From Paraburkholderia dioscoreae (GTDB lineage: Bacteria > Pseudomonadota > Gammaproteobacteria > Burkholderiales > Burkholderiaceae), in the NCBI RefSeq assembly GCF_902459535.1, contig NZ_LR699553.1, positions 3,844,001-3,908,000 of the forward strand: DNA of 64,000 bases. The letters are read 5' to 3'. Every line of letters begins with the position of its first letter. Positions within the stretch are counted from its first letter, which is position 1. Of the stretch, positions 1-9,708 are shown one piece after another. Position numbers and translations under genes: made by a program. Below the pieces are notes generated by a model, which saw only the letters and a list, made by a program, of their open reading frames with translations, ran no database searches and was not told where the DNA came from.

Positions 1-1
1 A

Positions 2-538
2 ATTCTCGGCATCGACCCCGGCCTGCGCGTGACCGGCTTCGGCGTGATCGACCAAAGCGGCCACACGCTCAGCTATGTCGCGAGCGGCGTCATCAAAACC
101 GCCGACGCCGATCTGCCCTCGCGTCTGGGCACCATCTTCGAAGGCATTTCCACCCTGATCCGCCAGCACTCGCCGGATCAATCGGCGATCGAAAAAGTGT
201 TCGTCAACGTCAACCCGCAATCCACCTTGCTGCTCGGCCAGGCACGCGGCGCGGCCATCTGCGGACTGGTCGCGGGCGGCGTGCCAGTCGCCGAATACAC
301 CGCCCTGCAACTGAAGCAGGCCGTGGTGGGTTACGGCCGCGCAACCAAGGAGCAGATGCAGCAGATGGTCGTGCGCCTGCTCAATCTCTCCGGCGTACCC
401 GGCACCGACGCCGCCGACGCGCTCGGCATGGCGATCTGCCACGCGCACGGCGGCACGACGCTGAGCACGTTGGGCGGCATCGCGCCTTCGCTGGCGAAGA
501 AAGGTTTGCGCGTGAGGCGCGGACGGCTGGTCGGATAG
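2..538 (+). CDS. ruvC: Crossover junction endodeoxyribonuclease RuvC (5' end missing)
   Basis: RuvC is the Holliday-junction resolvase that cuts four-way DNA junctions as a dimer, working with the RuvAB branch-migration motor. The reading frame is open from base 2 and begins in the first beta strand ([14 protein letters not shown]), so only a few N-terminal codons are lost off the window. The four catalytic acidic residues of the family can be placed: Asp in GIDPG, Glu in [11 protein letters not shown], and the two Asp in [14 protein letters not shown]. The gene is followed 110 bp later by ruvA and then ruvB on the same strand, the usual betaproteobacterial order. Confidence 0.97.
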   Translation: MLGIDPGLRVTGFGVIDQSGHTLSYVASGVIKTADADLPSRLGTIFEGISTLIRQHSPDQSAIEKVFVNVNPQSTLLLGQARGAAICGLVAGGVPVAEYTALQLKQAVVGYGRATKEQMQQMVVRLLNLSGVPGTDAADALGMAICHAHGGTTLSTLGGIAPSLAKKGLRVRRGRLVG

Positions 539-648
539 AAGCTCATGCGGCAACGCATGGATCAACCGCGATTGACGCACGATTCGCGAGCCACTCGACG
601 CTCACTCGCTGCGCTACACTCGCCCTTTCTCTCGAGATTGAATTCGCC

Positions 649-1230
649 ATGATCGGTCGCATTGCCGGCGTTCTGCTGGAAAAAAACCCGCCGCATCTGC
701 TCGTCGACTGCAACGGCGTCGGTTACGAAGTCGATGTGCCGATGAGCACGTTCTACAACCTGCCCTCCACCGGCGAACGCGTGGTGTTGCTCACACAGAT
801 GATCGTGCGCGAAGACGCGCATCTGCTGTACGGCTTCGGCACCGCCGAGGAACGCTCGACCTTCCGCGAACTGCTGAAAATCTCCGGCATTGGCGCACGC
901 ATGGCGCTGGCGGTGCTGTCGGGCATGAGCGTTCACGAACTCGCGCAGACCGTCACGATGCAGGACGCGGCGCGTCTGACGCGCGTGCCGGGCATCGGCA
1001 AGAAGACGGCGGAGCGGCTACTCCTCGAACTGAAGGGCAAGATCGGCGCAGACCTGGGCGCGATGGCGGGCGCGGCGTCGGCATCCGACCACGCCTCCGA
1101 TATCCTGAACGCACTGCTCGCATTGGGTTACTCCGAAAAAGAAGCGTTGGCCGCCGTCAAGAACGTGCCGGCCGGTACCGGCGTTTCCGAAGGCATCAAG
1201 CTCGCATTGAAGGCGCTGTCCAAGGGCTGA
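649..1230 (+). CDS. ruvA: Holliday junction branch migration complex subunit RuvA
   Basis: RuvA binds the Holliday junction as a tetramer and loads the RuvB motor. The 193-residue product has the family's usual length and three-domain layout: an N-terminal OB fold ([20 protein letters not shown]), two helix-hairpin-helix motifs ([16 protein letters not shown] and [16 protein letters not shown]), and a C-terminal RuvB-contacting domain ([19 protein letters not shown]). The ATG at 649 is the only sensible start because the conserved N-terminus begins there. It lies between ruvC and ruvB on the same strand. Confidence 0.98.
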   Translation: MIGRIAGVLLEKNPPHLLVDCNGVGYEVDVPMSTFYNLPSTGERVVLLTQMIVREDAHLLYGFGTAEERSTFRELLKISGIGARMALAVLSGMSVHELAQTVTMQDAARLTRVPGIGKKTAERLLLELKGKIGADLGAMAGAASASDHASDILNALLALGYSEKEALAAVKNVPAGTGVSEGIKLALKALSKG

Positions 1231-1349
1231 CGCTCGACCCTCGTGTCCGGCATGCATGCGATGAGTGAAGCTTCGCACATGCCGGCGAGCGGCGCACCCT
1301 GGCCATTCGGCCGAGTTTCGCGGCGGGCGGCTCGCGGTACAATGAACGC

Positions 1350-2417
1350 ATGATCGAAACCGACAAACTCGCCGCCGAGCGCATCATTGCGGCCACGCCC
1401 GTCTCGCCGAACGAAGAAGCGTTCGAGCGCGCGTTGCGCCCGCGCCAGCTCGAAGAATATGTCGGGCAGGAAAAAGTGCGCGGCCAGCTGGAAATCTTTA
1501 TCGAGGCCGCCAAACGCCGCTCCGAATCGCTCGACCACGTGTTGCTGTTCGGGCCGCCGGGTCTCGGCAAAACCACGCTCGCGCACATCATTGCGCGGGA
1601 AATGGGTGTCAATCTGCGGCAAACGTCGGGGCCGGTGCTGGAACGCGCCGGCGACTTGGCCGCGCTGCTCACCAACCTCGAAGCGAACGACGTGCTGTTC
1701 ATCGACGAAATCCACCGGCTCTCGCCGGTCGTCGAAGAAATTCTGTACCCGGCGCTGGAGGATTATCAGATCGACATCATGATCGGCGAAGGGCCGGCCG
1801 CGCGCAGCGTGAAGCTGGACCTGCAGCCGTTCACGCTGGTCGGCGCGACCACGCGCGCGGGCATGCTGACCAACCCGCTGCGCGACCGCTTCGGAATCGT
1901 GGCGCGGCTCGAGTTTTATAACGCCGAGCAACTGGCGCGCATCGTCACGCGTTCGGCGTCGCTGCTCCATGCGCAGATCCATCCGGACGGCGCGTTCGAA
2001 ATCGCCAAACGCGCGCGCGGCACGCCGCGGATCGCGAACCGCCTGCTGCGGCGCGTGCGCGACTTCGCCGAGGTGAAGGCCGACGGTAATATCACCGCGC
2101 AAGTGGCCGACGCCGCGCTCAAGATGCTCGACGTGGACGCGGTCGGCTTCGACCTGATGGACCGCAAGCTGCTCGAAGCGATTTTGCACAAGTTCGACGG
2201 CGGCCCGGTCGGCGTCGACAATCTGGCGGCGGCTATCGGTGAAGAGCGCGACACGATTGAAGACGTGCTCGAACCGTATCTGATCCAGCAGGGCTTCCTG
2301 CAGCGCACGCCGCGCGGCCGCGTCGCCACGCTGCTCACGTACCGGCATTTCGGCCTCGCCGCGCCCGACTCGTCGAGCAGCACACTGCCCGGCCTGTGGG
2401 ATTCGGCCGCGACCTGA
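1350..2417 (+). CDS. ruvB: Holliday junction branch migration DNA helicase RuvB
   Basis: RuvB is the hexameric AAA+ ATPase that drives branch migration with RuvA. The 355-residue product shows Walker A ([13 protein letters not shown]), Walker B ([11 protein letters not shown]), the sensor/arginine-finger region ([18 protein letters not shown]) and a C-terminal winged helix ([15 protein letters not shown]). The start at 1350 gives the standard N-terminus ([13 protein letters not shown]). No Shine-Dalgarno is obvious. A -10-like TACAAT ends 6 nt before the ATG, so the gene may also be read from a leaderless transcript (inference). Confidence 0.98.
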   Translation: MIETDKLAAERIIAATPVSPNEEAFERALRPRQLEEYVGQEKVRGQLEIFIEAAKRRSESLDHVLLFGPPGLGKTTLAHIIAREMGVNLRQTSGPVLERAGDLAALLTNLEANDVLFIDEIHRLSPVVEEILYPALEDYQIDIMIGEGPAARSVKLDLQPFTLVGATTRAGMLTNPLRDRFGIVARLEFYNAEQLARIVTRSASLLHAQIHPDGAFEIAKRARGTPRIANRLLRRVRDFAEVKADGNITAQVADAALKMLDVDAVGFDLMDRKLLEAILHKFDGGPVGVDNLAAAIGEERDTIEDVLEPYLIQQGFLQRTPRGRVATLLTYRHFGLAAPDSSSSTLPGLWDSAAT

Positions 2418-2448
2418 GCCGATACGCGCAGCACGAGACCGAATCAGG

Positions 2449-3390
2449 ATGTCCGACCAAACCAGGCAGCCCAACTCATCCAGCGGTCTCTCGCAGCTTC
2501 TTACCCGCAGGCTCCGTTCAAAGCTGGCCGCCGGTGTCACGCATCTGACAAGCGGCAGCGGTCCCACGCTCGACTATTCTTCCCCTCCGGGCGACCCGGG
2601 CCTGTTCGGGCCGGACTCGGTGTGCTGGAAAGTGCACGCCGATTTCACGTCGATGATGACGGGCGGCATTAGCGCGCTCCTGCTCCAGGCATTGCACCCG
2701 CTGGCTCTTGCCGGCGTGTGGGACCACTCGACGTTTCGCACCGACATTCTCGGCCGCCTGCGGCGCACCGCGACTTTCATCGCGGGCACGACGTACGGCA
2801 ACCGGCACGACGCGCTGGCGCTGGTCGAACGTGTGAAGCGCATTCATCTGGGCGTGAGCGGCGTCGCGCCTGACGGCCGGCCATATCGCGCGAGTGAGCC
2901 TGCGCTGCTGACGTGGGTGCATGTCGCCGAGGTGTCGAGTTTCATGACCGCGCACTTGCGCTATGTGAATCCGTCGCTGCCCGTTGCCGCGCAAGATCAG
3001 TATTTCGCGGAAACCGCGCGCATTGCCGAGATGCTCGGCGCGTCGGACATTCCGCGCTCGCGAGCTGAGATCGACGCTTACTTGCAGGCAATGCAGCCTG
3101 AGCTCGTAGCCAGCGAACGCACGCGCGAACTGGTGAGGATTCTGATGAACGCGCCCGCCCCGAGTGCATCGATGCGGCCGGCCGGCGTGTTGATGCTCAA
3201 CGCCGGCGTCGACCTTCTGCCCGATTGGGCGCAGGCGATGCTGGGATTCCGGCGCTACGCGGCGCTTCGCCGCGCGGTCACGAGACCCGGCGTGCGGCTG
3301 GTCGCGCCGGTGATCCGCTGGGCGCTGGTGAATGGCGTATCGAAACGCGCGCGCCGCCGCGTGGCTGCGGGCATGCGCGAGCCGGAATAA
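2449..3390 (+). CDS. Oxygenase MpaB family (DUF2236) protein
   Basis: The 313-residue protein resembles the DUF2236/MpaB family, a haem-dependent oxygenase fold with members that include rubber- or latex-clearing and mycophenolic-acid pathway enzymes. Visible family features are the opening segment with WKVHADFTSMMTGGISALLLQALHPLALAGVWDHS, the HLGVSGVAPDGRPYRASEPALLTWVH segment with conserved histidines, and VAEVSSFMTAHLRY. No signal peptide is evident. It lies 31 bp downstream of ruvB and may be co-transcribed, but no functional link to recombination is known. The substrate is unknown. The family call is good and the reaction is unassigned. Confidence 0.8.
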   Translation: MSDQTRQPNSSSGLSQLLTRRLRSKLAAGVTHLTSGSGPTLDYSSPPGDPGLFGPDSVCWKVHADFTSMMTGGISALLLQALHPLALAGVWDHSTFRTDILGRLRRTATFIAGTTYGNRHDALALVERVKRIHLGVSGVAPDGRPYRASEPALLTWVHVAEVSSFMTAHLRYVNPSLPVAAQDQYFAETARIAEMLGASDIPRSRAEIDAYLQAMQPELVASERTRELVRILMNAPAPSASMRPAGVLMLNAGVDLLPDWAQAMLGFRRYAALRRAVTRPGVRLVAPVIRWALVNGVSKRARRRVAAGMREPE

Positions 3391-3633
3391 CGCAGCCGGA
3401 CGCGGCTCGCACAACTCGCACAAGCGCGAACAACCCACATCAGCTTGAACCGCGCGGATGGAATATGCGCGCAAACCGCCGCGCCGATGGCCAGTTCAGC
3501 GAAGGGCGACCGACACGCATGCAAGCTGACTTGCGAAAGTTTGCGCTACGCCAATGAGCGGAAGGTTCGCGAACGGTCCAAGTCGGCCGCCGAACAAACT
3601 CACGCTCACGCCGCCCAACCGGGCATGTGCCGA

Positions 3634-4305
3634 TCAACGGCCCGGCTGCGTCGCTTTCTTGAAACTATCGTCCGCACTCGGCGCATCGAGATGCGAGACG
3701 TCCGCCCACGTCACAATCGTCGCCTTGCCATTATCGAAATCCACCGCGTTCACGCTCGTGTTCAGCAGCGGATAGTCACGCGGCGCATCGAGCGGCAAAC
3801 CACAGGCGAGGCGCCGCACGCAATCGAGCACGCCACCATGCGCGACGCAGGCAATCCGCCCGCCGGGATGCGCGGCAACCAGTGGCTCGATCGCGTGCAG
3901 AACGCGGTGGTAGAGCGCGCGTTGCGACTCACCGTCCGGCGGCGAGAAGCCAGGGTCGCGAGTTTGCCAGTGCGCGTATTCGTCGGGGAAGCGCTGGGCG
4001 ATCTCGTCGCTGTCATGGCCCTGGAAGGCACCATATGAACGCTCGCGCAGATTTTCGCGCAACTGCAACGGCAAGCCGAGCGCGTCGGCGACCGGCTGGG
4101 CGGTTTGTTGCGCGCGTTGCAGGTCGCTCGAATAGATTGCGTCGAGCCGTGCGCCCTGCTTCGCCTCTTCGGCCATGCGGCGCGCAAGGCGTTGCGCTTG
4201 CGCCAGCCCAGTGGTGGCGAGCGGAATGTCGACGTGACCTTGAATGCGCTTGATGCGGTTCCAGTCGGTCTCGCCGTGCCGGATGAACAGAATCTGCGTA
4301 GTCAT
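3634..4305 (-). CDS. Histidine phosphatase family protein (phosphoglycerate mutase-like)
   Basis: This 223-residue protein belongs to the histidine phosphatase (branch 2 or GpmB-like) superfamily. The catalytic RHG box is near the N-terminus (LFIRHGETDWNRIKRIQGH). The second catalytic histidine is in IACVAHGGVLDCVRR, and the acidic residue region is YGAFQGHDSDEI. Such proteins act as phosphatases on small phosphorylated metabolites. True mutase activity cannot be inferred from sequence, so a gpm symbol is not given. It is transcribed from the minus strand in the same direction as dtd and tyrS, which lie upstream. Confidence 0.88.
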   Translation of the reverse strand: MTTQILFIRHGETDWNRIKRIQGHVDIPLATTGLAQAQRLARRMAEEAKQGARLDAIYSSDLQRAQQTAQPVADALGLPLQLRENLRERSYGAFQGHDSDEIAQRFPDEYAHWQTRDPGFSPPDGESQRALYHRVLHAIEPLVAAHPGGRIACVAHGGVLDCVRRLACGLPLDAPRDYPLLNTSVNAVDFDNGKATIVTWADVSHLDAPSADDSFKKATQPGR

Positions 4306-4415
4306 GGGATGAAAGTGGGCGCCATCAGCCGGTTATGCCGAGCCGCCATTGTCGCAAAAAGCGGCCGGAGGGTAGATGCGCGCCGCGGCGCGCATGCGGG
4401 AACGACCGCCGGAGA

Positions 4416-4874
4416 TCAGGCGTGCGTCTGCAACCAGAACGTGACCGGCCCGTCATTGACGAGCGACACCTGCATATCGGCGCCGAATTCGCCGGTCTCG
4501 ACGATCGGATGTTTCGCCCGCGCTGCCGCGACAAAATAATCGAAGAGGCGCTTGCCTTCATCGGGCGGCGCGGCCGGCGTAAAGCTGGGACGCAGGCCGC
4601 TGTTGGTGTCCGCGGCCAGCGTGAACTGCGATACGAGCAGCAGGCCGCCCGCGCGCCCGGCGCCGTCGAGATTTTGCACGGAGAGATTCATTTTGCCGGC
4701 CGCATCGCTAAAGACGCGGTAGCCGAGCACCTTGGCGAGCAGCCGGTCGGCCGCCGCCTCGGTATCGCCGCGTTCGGCGCAGACGAGCGCGAGCAGACCC
4801 GCCTCGATCGCGCCCGTCACGCGGTCGGCCACGCGCACCTCCGCGCGCCGCACGCGTTGAATCAGCGCGATCAT
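4416..4874 (-). CDS. dtd: D-aminoacyl-tRNA deacylase
   Basis: Dtd hydrolyses D-amino acids and glycine wrongly attached to tRNA, a proofreading step of translation in the cytoplasm. The 152-residue protein has the typical length and start ([15 protein letters not shown]), the SQFTLAAD motif at about residue 80 and the C-terminal cross-subunit Gly-cisPro motif NDGPVT. It is 31 bp downstream of tyrS on the same strand. The pairing makes sense because D-tyrosyl-tRNA is a classic substrate. Confidence 0.96.
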   Translation of the reverse strand: MIALIQRVRRAEVRVADRVTGAIEAGLLALVCAERGDTEAAADRLLAKVLGYRVFSDAAGKMNLSVQNLDGAGRAGGLLLVSQFTLAADTNSGLRPSFTPAAPPDEGKRLFDYFVAAARAKHPIVETGEFGADMQVSLVNDGPVTFWLQTHA

Positions 4875-4905
4875 CGGCTCGACTCCAGATGCGACGCCGG
4901 GCCCA

Positions 4906-6156
4906 TCAGGCCGTCAGCGTGACGCGTGAGAAACGGCGCTTGCCGACCTGCACGACGTACTCGCCGGCTTCAATTTTCAGGCCCTTGTCGGACACGGTCG
5001 CGCCATCGATCTTCACGCCGCCCTGCTCGATGTTGCGCAGCGCTTCGCTGGTCGACGGCACGAGGTTGGCCTGCTTGAGCAGTTGGCCGATCGCGAGCGG
5101 TGCGCCCGCGAGCGTCACGGCCGGGATATCGTCCGGCACGCCACCCTTCGCACGATGGTTGAAGTCTTCGAGCGCGCGTTCAGCGTCGGCTTGCGAGTGG
5201 AAGCGCGCGACGATTTCCTGGCCGAGCATCACCTTGAAATCGCGCGGATTGCGGCCTGCCTCGGTTTCTTTCTTGAAGCCGGCGATTTCTTCCATCGGCC
5301 GGAACGAAAGCAGTTCGAAGTAACGCCACATCAACACGTCGGAAATGCTCATCAGCTTGCCGAACATGTCGGTCGGCTTTTCGCTTATGCCAATGTAGTT
5401 GTTCTTCGACTTCGACATTTTCTCGACGCCATCCAGCCCTTCGAGCAGCGGCATGGTCAGGATGCACTGCTGTTCCTGGCCGTATTGCTTCTGCAACTCA
5501 CGGCCCACGAGCAGGTTGAACTTCTGGTCCGTGCCGCCGAGTTCGAGGTCCGCGTTCAGCGCGACCGAGTCGTAGCCTTGCATCAACGGGTACAGGAACT
5601 CGTGGATCGAGATCGGCACGCCGCTCTGAAAACGCTTGGTGAAATCTTCGCGTTCGAGAATCCGCGCCACCGTATAGCGCGACGCGAGCTTGATCATGCC
5701 GTCGGCGCCGAGCGGCATCGACCATTCGCTGTTGTAGCGGATTTCGGTCTTGTCGCGGTCGAGCACGAGCGCGGCCTGCTCGAAATACGTCTTGGCGTTC
5801 GATTCGATCTGCTCGCGCGTGAGCGGCGGGCGCGTGGCGTTACGGCCCGACGGATCGCCGATCAGCGAGGTGAAATCGCCGATCAGGAAAATCACGGTGT
5901 GGCCGAGGTCCTGCAACTGGCGCATCTTGTTCAGCACGACCGTGTGGCCGATGTGGATGTCCGGTGCGGTCGGATCGAGCCCGAGCTTGATGCGCAGCGG
6001 TTTGCCGGTCGCCGCGCTCTTCGCGAGTTTTTGCGCGAACTCGTCTTCGATCAGCAGTTCGTCGACTCCGCGTTTCGTGACGGCGAGCGCGTGACGGACT
6101 TCGTCGGTGATCGGGAAGGCGGAAGCGGGGCTAGGCTTGGTGGACTCGGTGCTCAT
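4906..6156 (-). CDS. tyrS: Tyrosyl-tRNA synthetase
   Basis: TyrS charges tRNA-Tyr with tyrosine. The class I signatures are present: HIGH at about residues 68-71 ([13 protein letters not shown]) and KMSKS ([12 protein letters not shown]). An S4-like RNA-binding domain closes the C-terminus ([14 protein letters not shown] ... [12 protein letters not shown]). I place the start at the ATG at 6156 ([12 protein letters not shown]). A longer in-frame reading begins at a TTG with no support. The product is 416 residues, normal for the family. dtd follows in the same direction. Confidence 0.96.
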   Translation of the reverse strand: MSTESTKPSPASAFPITDEVRHALAVTKRGVDELLIEDEFAQKLAKSAATGKPLRIKLGLDPTAPDIHIGHTVVLNKMRQLQDLGHTVIFLIGDFTSLIGDPSGRNATRPPLTREQIESNAKTYFEQAALVLDRDKTEIRYNSEWSMPLGADGMIKLASRYTVARILEREDFTKRFQSGVPISIHEFLYPLMQGYDSVALNADLELGGTDQKFNLLVGRELQKQYGQEQQCILTMPLLEGLDGVEKMSKSKNNYIGISEKPTDMFGKLMSISDVLMWRYFELLSFRPMEEIAGFKKETEAGRNPRDFKVMLGQEIVARFHSQADAERALEDFNHRAKGGVPDDIPAVTLAGAPLAIGQLLKQANLVPSTSEALRNIEQGGVKIDGATVSDKGLKIEAGEYVVQVGKRRFSRVTLTA

Positions 6157-6362
6157 GCTGGAAACGTGAAGTCGCAAAAAAAGGAGATTGTCCCATAGAT
6201 GCGCGCCGCCGCGCCCATCGACGCAGCCGCAGGCGCGCCGCCGACGTGCGATTTCCGCATCCGGCGCCGTGCCGCCGGCATTGCCGCGCTTTATATTCGC
6301 CCGCGCTTCGCCCGATAATCTGCTACAACGAATCGCAACGAACCATCGAGAGGAGCAACAAC

Positions 6363-7493
6363 GTGGCGCAAGACCCCGCAGACGGCGTCTACTTTGGATT
6401 GATGTCCGGAACGAGCATGGACGGCGTGGACGGTGTGGCCGTCAGGTTCGCGCAAGGCAAGCCGCCCATGGTGCTGGCCGAGGCGTTTGTCGGCTTTGCC
6501 GCGGGCCTGCGTGACGCACTGTTCGCGCTCCAGCAACCCGGAGACAACGAGATCGAGCGCGAGGCGCTGGCTGCCAATGCGCTCGCCACGCGTTACGCGG
6601 TGTGTTGCCATGACCTGCTGCACAACAGCCGTGTACCCGCCGCGGAGGTGCGTGCGATCGGCGTGCATGGGCAGACGGTGCGGCATCGGCCGGAAAAGGG
6701 TTATACGCGGCAGATCAACAACCCGGCGCTGCTCGCGGAAATGATGCATATCGACGTGATCGCCGATTTCCGCAGCCGCGACGTCGCGGCCGGCGGCCAG
6801 GGCGCGCCGCTCGTGCCGGCGTTTCACGCCACCGTATTCGGCGCGAAGAACGAAACTCGGGTGGTCTGCAATCTTGGCGGCATCAGCAATATCACGATCC
6901 TGAACGCGACCGGCAGCGTGCGCGGCTTCGACTGCGGGCCGGCCAACGCGCTTCTCGACGAATGGGCGCAGCGCCATCTAGGCAAGTCTTTCGACGAGAA
7001 CGGCCATTTCGCGGCCGGCGGCCAGGTGGATCGCGCGCTGCTGAATGCCTTGCTCGACGAGCCGTTTTTCAGCCAGCAGCCGCCGAAAAGCACCGGCCGC
7101 GACCTGTTCAACGCTGATTGGCTCGATGCGAAGCTGCAGCCGTTTGCCGCGCTTACCCCCGCCGACGTGCAAGCGACGCTGGTCGCGCTCACCGCGGTGA
7201 CGGTCGCACGCGAGATTGAACGGCACGCGTCGGACGCGCGAGCGGTCTACGTCTGCGGCGGCGGCGCGCGCAATCCGGAAATTCTGAAGGCCTTGCAGCA
7301 GGCATTGGAAGACAGCGGTGTCAGCGGCGTGCCCGTCATGACAACCGATGCGCTAGGCGTGCCGCCGAGCCAGGTGGAGCCGCTGGCGTTCGCCTGGCTC
7401 GCCATGCGCTGCGTGGCGCGTCGCCCGGGCAATTTGCCTGCGGTGACAGGCGCGTCCGCCGAGCGCGTGCTCGGCGCAATCTACCCGCGTTGA
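6363..7493 (+). CDS. anmK: Anhydro-N-acetylmuramic acid kinase
   Basis: AnmK phosphorylates and opens 1,6-anhydro-MurNAc released during cell-wall turnover, giving MurNAc-6-phosphate for recycling. The N-terminal phosphate-binding motif [15 protein letters not shown] is diagnostic. The domains continue through [11 protein letters not shown] and GGISNIT to the C-terminal [10 protein letters not shown]. The GTG at 6363 is preferred as start: it has a strong upstream GAGAGGAG and gives 376 residues. A longer in-frame reading from 6246 would add an unlikely basic leader. The gene is divergent from tyrS. Confidence 0.94.
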   Translation: MAQDPADGVYFGLMSGTSMDGVDGVAVRFAQGKPPMVLAEAFVGFAAGLRDALFALQQPGDNEIEREALAANALATRYAVCCHDLLHNSRVPAAEVRAIGVHGQTVRHRPEKGYTRQINNPALLAEMMHIDVIADFRSRDVAAGGQGAPLVPAFHATVFGAKNETRVVCNLGGISNITILNATGSVRGFDCGPANALLDEWAQRHLGKSFDENGHFAAGGQVDRALLNALLDEPFFSQQPPKSTGRDLFNADWLDAKLQPFAALTPADVQATLVALTAVTVAREIERHASDARAVYVCGGGARNPEILKALQQALEDSGVSGVPVMTTDALGVPPSQVEPLAFAWLAMRCVARRPGNLPAVTGASAERVLGAIYPR

Positions 7494-7532
7494 GCTGAGC
7501 TGAGCGCGGCGCGGATTTCGGCGCAGGCAATA

Positions 7533-7558
7533 AGAAACGGAGCCGAAGCCCCGTTTCT
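7533..7558. terminator. Bidirectional hairpin between anmK and erpA
   Basis: An 8-bp perfect stem (AGAAACGG/CCGTTTCT) with a 10-nt loop lies between two convergent genes. There is no long U-run, so termination strength is uncertain. Confidence 0.5.
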
Positions 7559-7585
7559 CACAATCGGTTGCTCAACAACCAGTCG

Positions 7586-7951
7586 TCACACCGAGAACGA
7601 TGAGCCGCAACCACAGGTGGTCGTAGCATTGGGGTTCTTGATGACGAACTGAGCGCCGTTGATATCGTCCTTGTAGTCGATCTCAGCGCCCACCAGATAC
7701 TGGTAGCTCATCGAATCGATCAGCAGCTGGACGCCGCTCTTGTTCATGACGGTGTCGTCTTCGTTGACGGCTTCGTCAAACGTAAAACCGTACTGAAAGC
7801 CCGAGCAGCCGCCGCCCTGCACGAAAACGCGCAGTTTGAGGTCCGCATTGCCTTCTTCTTCGATCAGTTGCTTGACCTTGTCAGCCGCTGCGTCGGTAAA
7901 AACGAAGGGGGCGGGCATCTCGGTCACGGGTGTATCGGTGACTGCGTTCAT
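7586..7951 (-). CDS. erpA: Iron-sulfur cluster insertion protein ErpA
   Basis: ErpA is an A-type carrier that delivers Fe-S clusters to apo-proteins, including isoprenoid-synthesis enzymes. The 121-residue protein has the three invariant cysteines: one in [12 protein letters not shown] and two in the C-terminal CGCGSSFSV. Its N-terminal extension is typical of Burkholderia ErpA. It lies downstream of rplM-rpsI on the same strand but is separated by about 280 bp and a terminator, so it is probably transcribed independently. Confidence 0.95.
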
Positions 7952-8153
7952 TCGAACTCTCCAAAAAGCTTCTAACCGCTATTGTAGGGCTGATCTCGAT
8001 ATCGTGCCGAAGCCCACAAAGTCAATGGGTTCTTCCAGAGAATCAATGGATAACGCGTTCTTCCGCCACCAGCCCGGCTGAGCGGGATGTATCGCCGCTC
8101 TGCGGACGAGTTCGTTGCCGCAACACTAAATCGCAACGACCCGCGAACCCATG

Positions 8154-8191
8154 AAAAAAGCCGCCTTCGCGAAAGCGTTGGCGGCTTTTGC
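8154..8191 (-). terminator. rpsI terminator
   Basis: On the minus strand a GC-rich stem (GCCGCC paired with GGCGGC, plus inner pairs) is followed by TTTTTTC just beyond the rpsI stop. This is a classic intrinsic terminator for the rplM-rpsI operon. Confidence 0.8.
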
Positions 8192-8229
8192 AGCGCACCG
8201 GCCCGAGAGCCGGTTTGCACCCGAAACGA

Positions 8230-8622
8230 TTAACGCTTCGAGAATTGCTTCCGGCGACGCGCCTTGTGGAAGCCGACCTTCTTACGTTCGACTTCACGAG
8301 CGTCACGCGTGACGAAACCAGCTTTCGACAGTTCCGGCTTCAGCGTTGCGTCGTAGTCCATCAGCGCGCGGGTGATGCCGTGGCGAACCGCGCCGGCTTG
8401 ACCCGTTTCACCGCCACCGTTCACGTTGACCTTGATGTCGAACGTAACGCCGTGGTTCGTGAGTTCCAGCGGCTGACGCACGATCATCAGTGACGTTTCG
8501 CGCGAGAAGTAATCGGCGATAGGCTTGCCGTTTACAATGATCTCGCCCTTGCCAGCCTTGATGAAGACGCGTGCGACGGCGCTCTTGCGGCGGCCCGTGC
8601 CGTAATTCCAGTTACCGATCAT
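8230..8622 (-). CDS. rpsI: 30S ribosomal protein S9
   Basis: This is S9 of the small ribosomal subunit. It is 130 residues long, with the typical start [20 protein letters not shown] and the basic C-terminal tail ending [14 protein letters not shown], whose last residues reach the ribosomal P site. A good ribosome-binding site (AAGGGGAG) sits just before the ATG. It is 11 bp downstream of rplM, in the universal rplM-rpsI pair. Confidence 0.99.
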   Translation of the reverse strand: MIGNWNYGTGRRKSAVARVFIKAGKGEIIVNGKPIADYFSRETSLMIVRQPLELTNHGVTFDIKVNVNGGGETGQAGAVRHGITRALMDYDATLKPELSKAGFVTRDAREVERKKVGFHKARRRKQFSKR

Positions 8623-8633
8623 GTGGGCTCCCC

Positions 8634-9062
8634 TTAGATCTCGAGCGCTTTCGGCTGTTGTGCCGAATGCGGATGCGTTGCTTCAGCGTAGACCTTCAGC
8701 TTCTTGATCATCGCGTAGCCGAGCGGGCCCTTCGGCAGCATGCCCTTGACCGCTTTCTCGAGCGCACGGCCCGGGAAGCGTTCCTGCATCTTGCCGAACG
8801 TCGTTTCATAGATACCGCCCGGGTAGCCCGAGTGACGGTAGTACTTCTTGTCAGTAGCCTTGTTGCCCGTGACGCGCAACTTACCCGCGTTGATAACGAT
8901 GATGAAATCACCGGTGTCGACGTGCGGAGTGAATTCAGGCTTGTGCTTGCCGCGAAGACGGTGTGCCACTTCGCTGGCGACACGCCCGAGAACTTTATCC
9001 GTCGCGTCAATCACGTACCATTCACGCGTAACCTCATGGGCTTTTGCGGAAAACGTCTTCAT
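8634..9062 (-). CDS. rplM: 50S ribosomal protein L13
   Basis: L13 is an early-assembly protein of the large subunit. The 142-residue protein shows the family pattern: [27 protein letters not shown], then [20 protein letters not shown] and YRHSGYPGG. It is the first gene of the rplM-rpsI operon. A strong promoter lies about 115 nt upstream (9184-9213), leaving a leader long enough for translational autocontrol, although that is not shown here. Confidence 0.99.
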   Translation of the reverse strand: MKTFSAKAHEVTREWYVIDATDKVLGRVASEVAHRLRGKHKPEFTPHVDTGDFIIVINAGKLRVTGNKATDKKYYRHSGYPGGIYETTFGKMQERFPGRALEKAVKGMLPKGPLGYAMIKKLKVYAEATHPHSAQQPKALEI

Positions 9063-9183
9063 GATCGATCCAAAAAAATTGCTGCGCCCAATGTGTTTTT
9101 TCCTGCTTGTAATGTGCGCATCGAGGCGCGTGCAGGCTCTCCCTGGTTCTTCCTCCGCGGGCGCGGATGCGGAAAAGCCCTGA

Positions 9184-9213
9184 ATTATAAAGGAATTTGC
9201 TACGGCAAGTCAA
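9184..9213 (-). promoter_or_regulatory. Sigma70 promoter of rplM-rpsI
   Basis: Read on the minus strand, a -35 TTGACT (9213-9208) and a -10 TATAAT (9189-9184) are separated by 18 nt. The predicted start is near 9177, giving a ~115-nt leader before the rplM ATG. Confidence 0.7.
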
Positions 9214-9315
9214 AACGTACGGGGTTTGCGCGAGATTTGCGGCAATCCGGCAGCGGCGGAGCGCGTTTTAGCGCCCTTTCGTGCACAAACCGCCCGGGCC
9301 CGGACAGGGCGCGGG

Positions 9316-9377
9316 CGAAAAAAAACCCGAACGAGCGGTTCGGGTTTAATCCACCAAAGGAGGAGGTGGAGGAGACA
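9316..9377 (-). ncRNA. Candidate ~60-nt small RNA with anti-Shine-Dalgarno loop
   Basis: A consensus -10 (TATAAT, 9389-9384) with a weak -35 (TTGCGT, 9412-9407) at 17-nt spacing points at a start near 9377 on the minus strand. The predicted RNA begins with a CUCCUCC-containing tail. It then forms a 5-bp hairpin (9351-9369, CCACC/GGUGG) whose 9-nt loop is UCCUCCUUU. It ends in a perfect 10-bp terminator hairpin (9323-9347) followed by eight U. The loop contains CCUCCUUU, the same string as the 16S rRNA anti-SD tail, so it could pair with ribosome-binding sites. No convincing ORF fits inside. Expression is inferred and unproven. Short anti-SD sRNAs are known in this order, and I cannot tell whether this is one of them. 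Confidence 0.6.
9323..9347 (-). terminator. Intrinsic terminator of the candidate small RNA
   Basis: A perfect 10-bp stem (AAACCCGAAC/GTTCGGGTTT) with a 5-nt loop is followed on the minus strand by an uninterrupted T tract (9325-9318). No coding gene on that strand ends here, which is why it is assigned to the sRNA. Confidence 0.75.
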
Positions 9378-9383
9378 GATCGA

Positions 9384-9412
9384 ATTATATGAGCGCACCT
9401 TGTGCGACGCAA
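9384..9412 (-). promoter_or_regulatory. Promoter of the candidate small RNA
   Basis: The -10 TATAAT (9389-9384) is a full match, with a weaker -35 TTGCGT (9412-9407) and a 17-nt spacer. It reads toward the hairpins at 9323-9369 and no coding gene follows it. Confidence 0.55.
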
Positions 9413-9708
9413 GAACATTTGCATTGCGAAATACGATTTCATAATACGGCAATCGCATTTTGCGACTTAAGGGCGCCAAAAATTCTTTTGAATCAAATAC
9501 TAAAGAACACCCGAGCGCCAACGCCCGCAGACATCGCCTAGAGTAAAACCCCTAAACTCGTCAGGGCATTCCCGGATTGGCTGAACATGCCGCAGCGCAG
9601 CACGCAAGCTGTCATCACGCATAACTTGTGACAAAAGTCGCCTCGGGCGGACACCCGAACACCGGGCTACAATGCCGTCTCGATAAGCGAAGCGCGGTGG
9701 AGCAGAGC

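Noticed and set aside
1128..2567. 479-codon minus-strand frame opposite ruvB
   Set aside because: Arg/His-rich antisense shadow of ruvB with no domain.
3391..3633. Possible small genes between the MpaB gene and the histidine phosphatase
   Set aside because: Only shadow frames; no ribosome-binding site or conserved sequence. The stretch is convergent intergenic DNA.
9200..9442. Minus-strand 80-codon frame over the small-RNA region
   Set aside because: It spans the promoter and terminator, lacks a ribosome-binding site and reads as low-quality basic protein; the noncoding RNA model explains the signals better.
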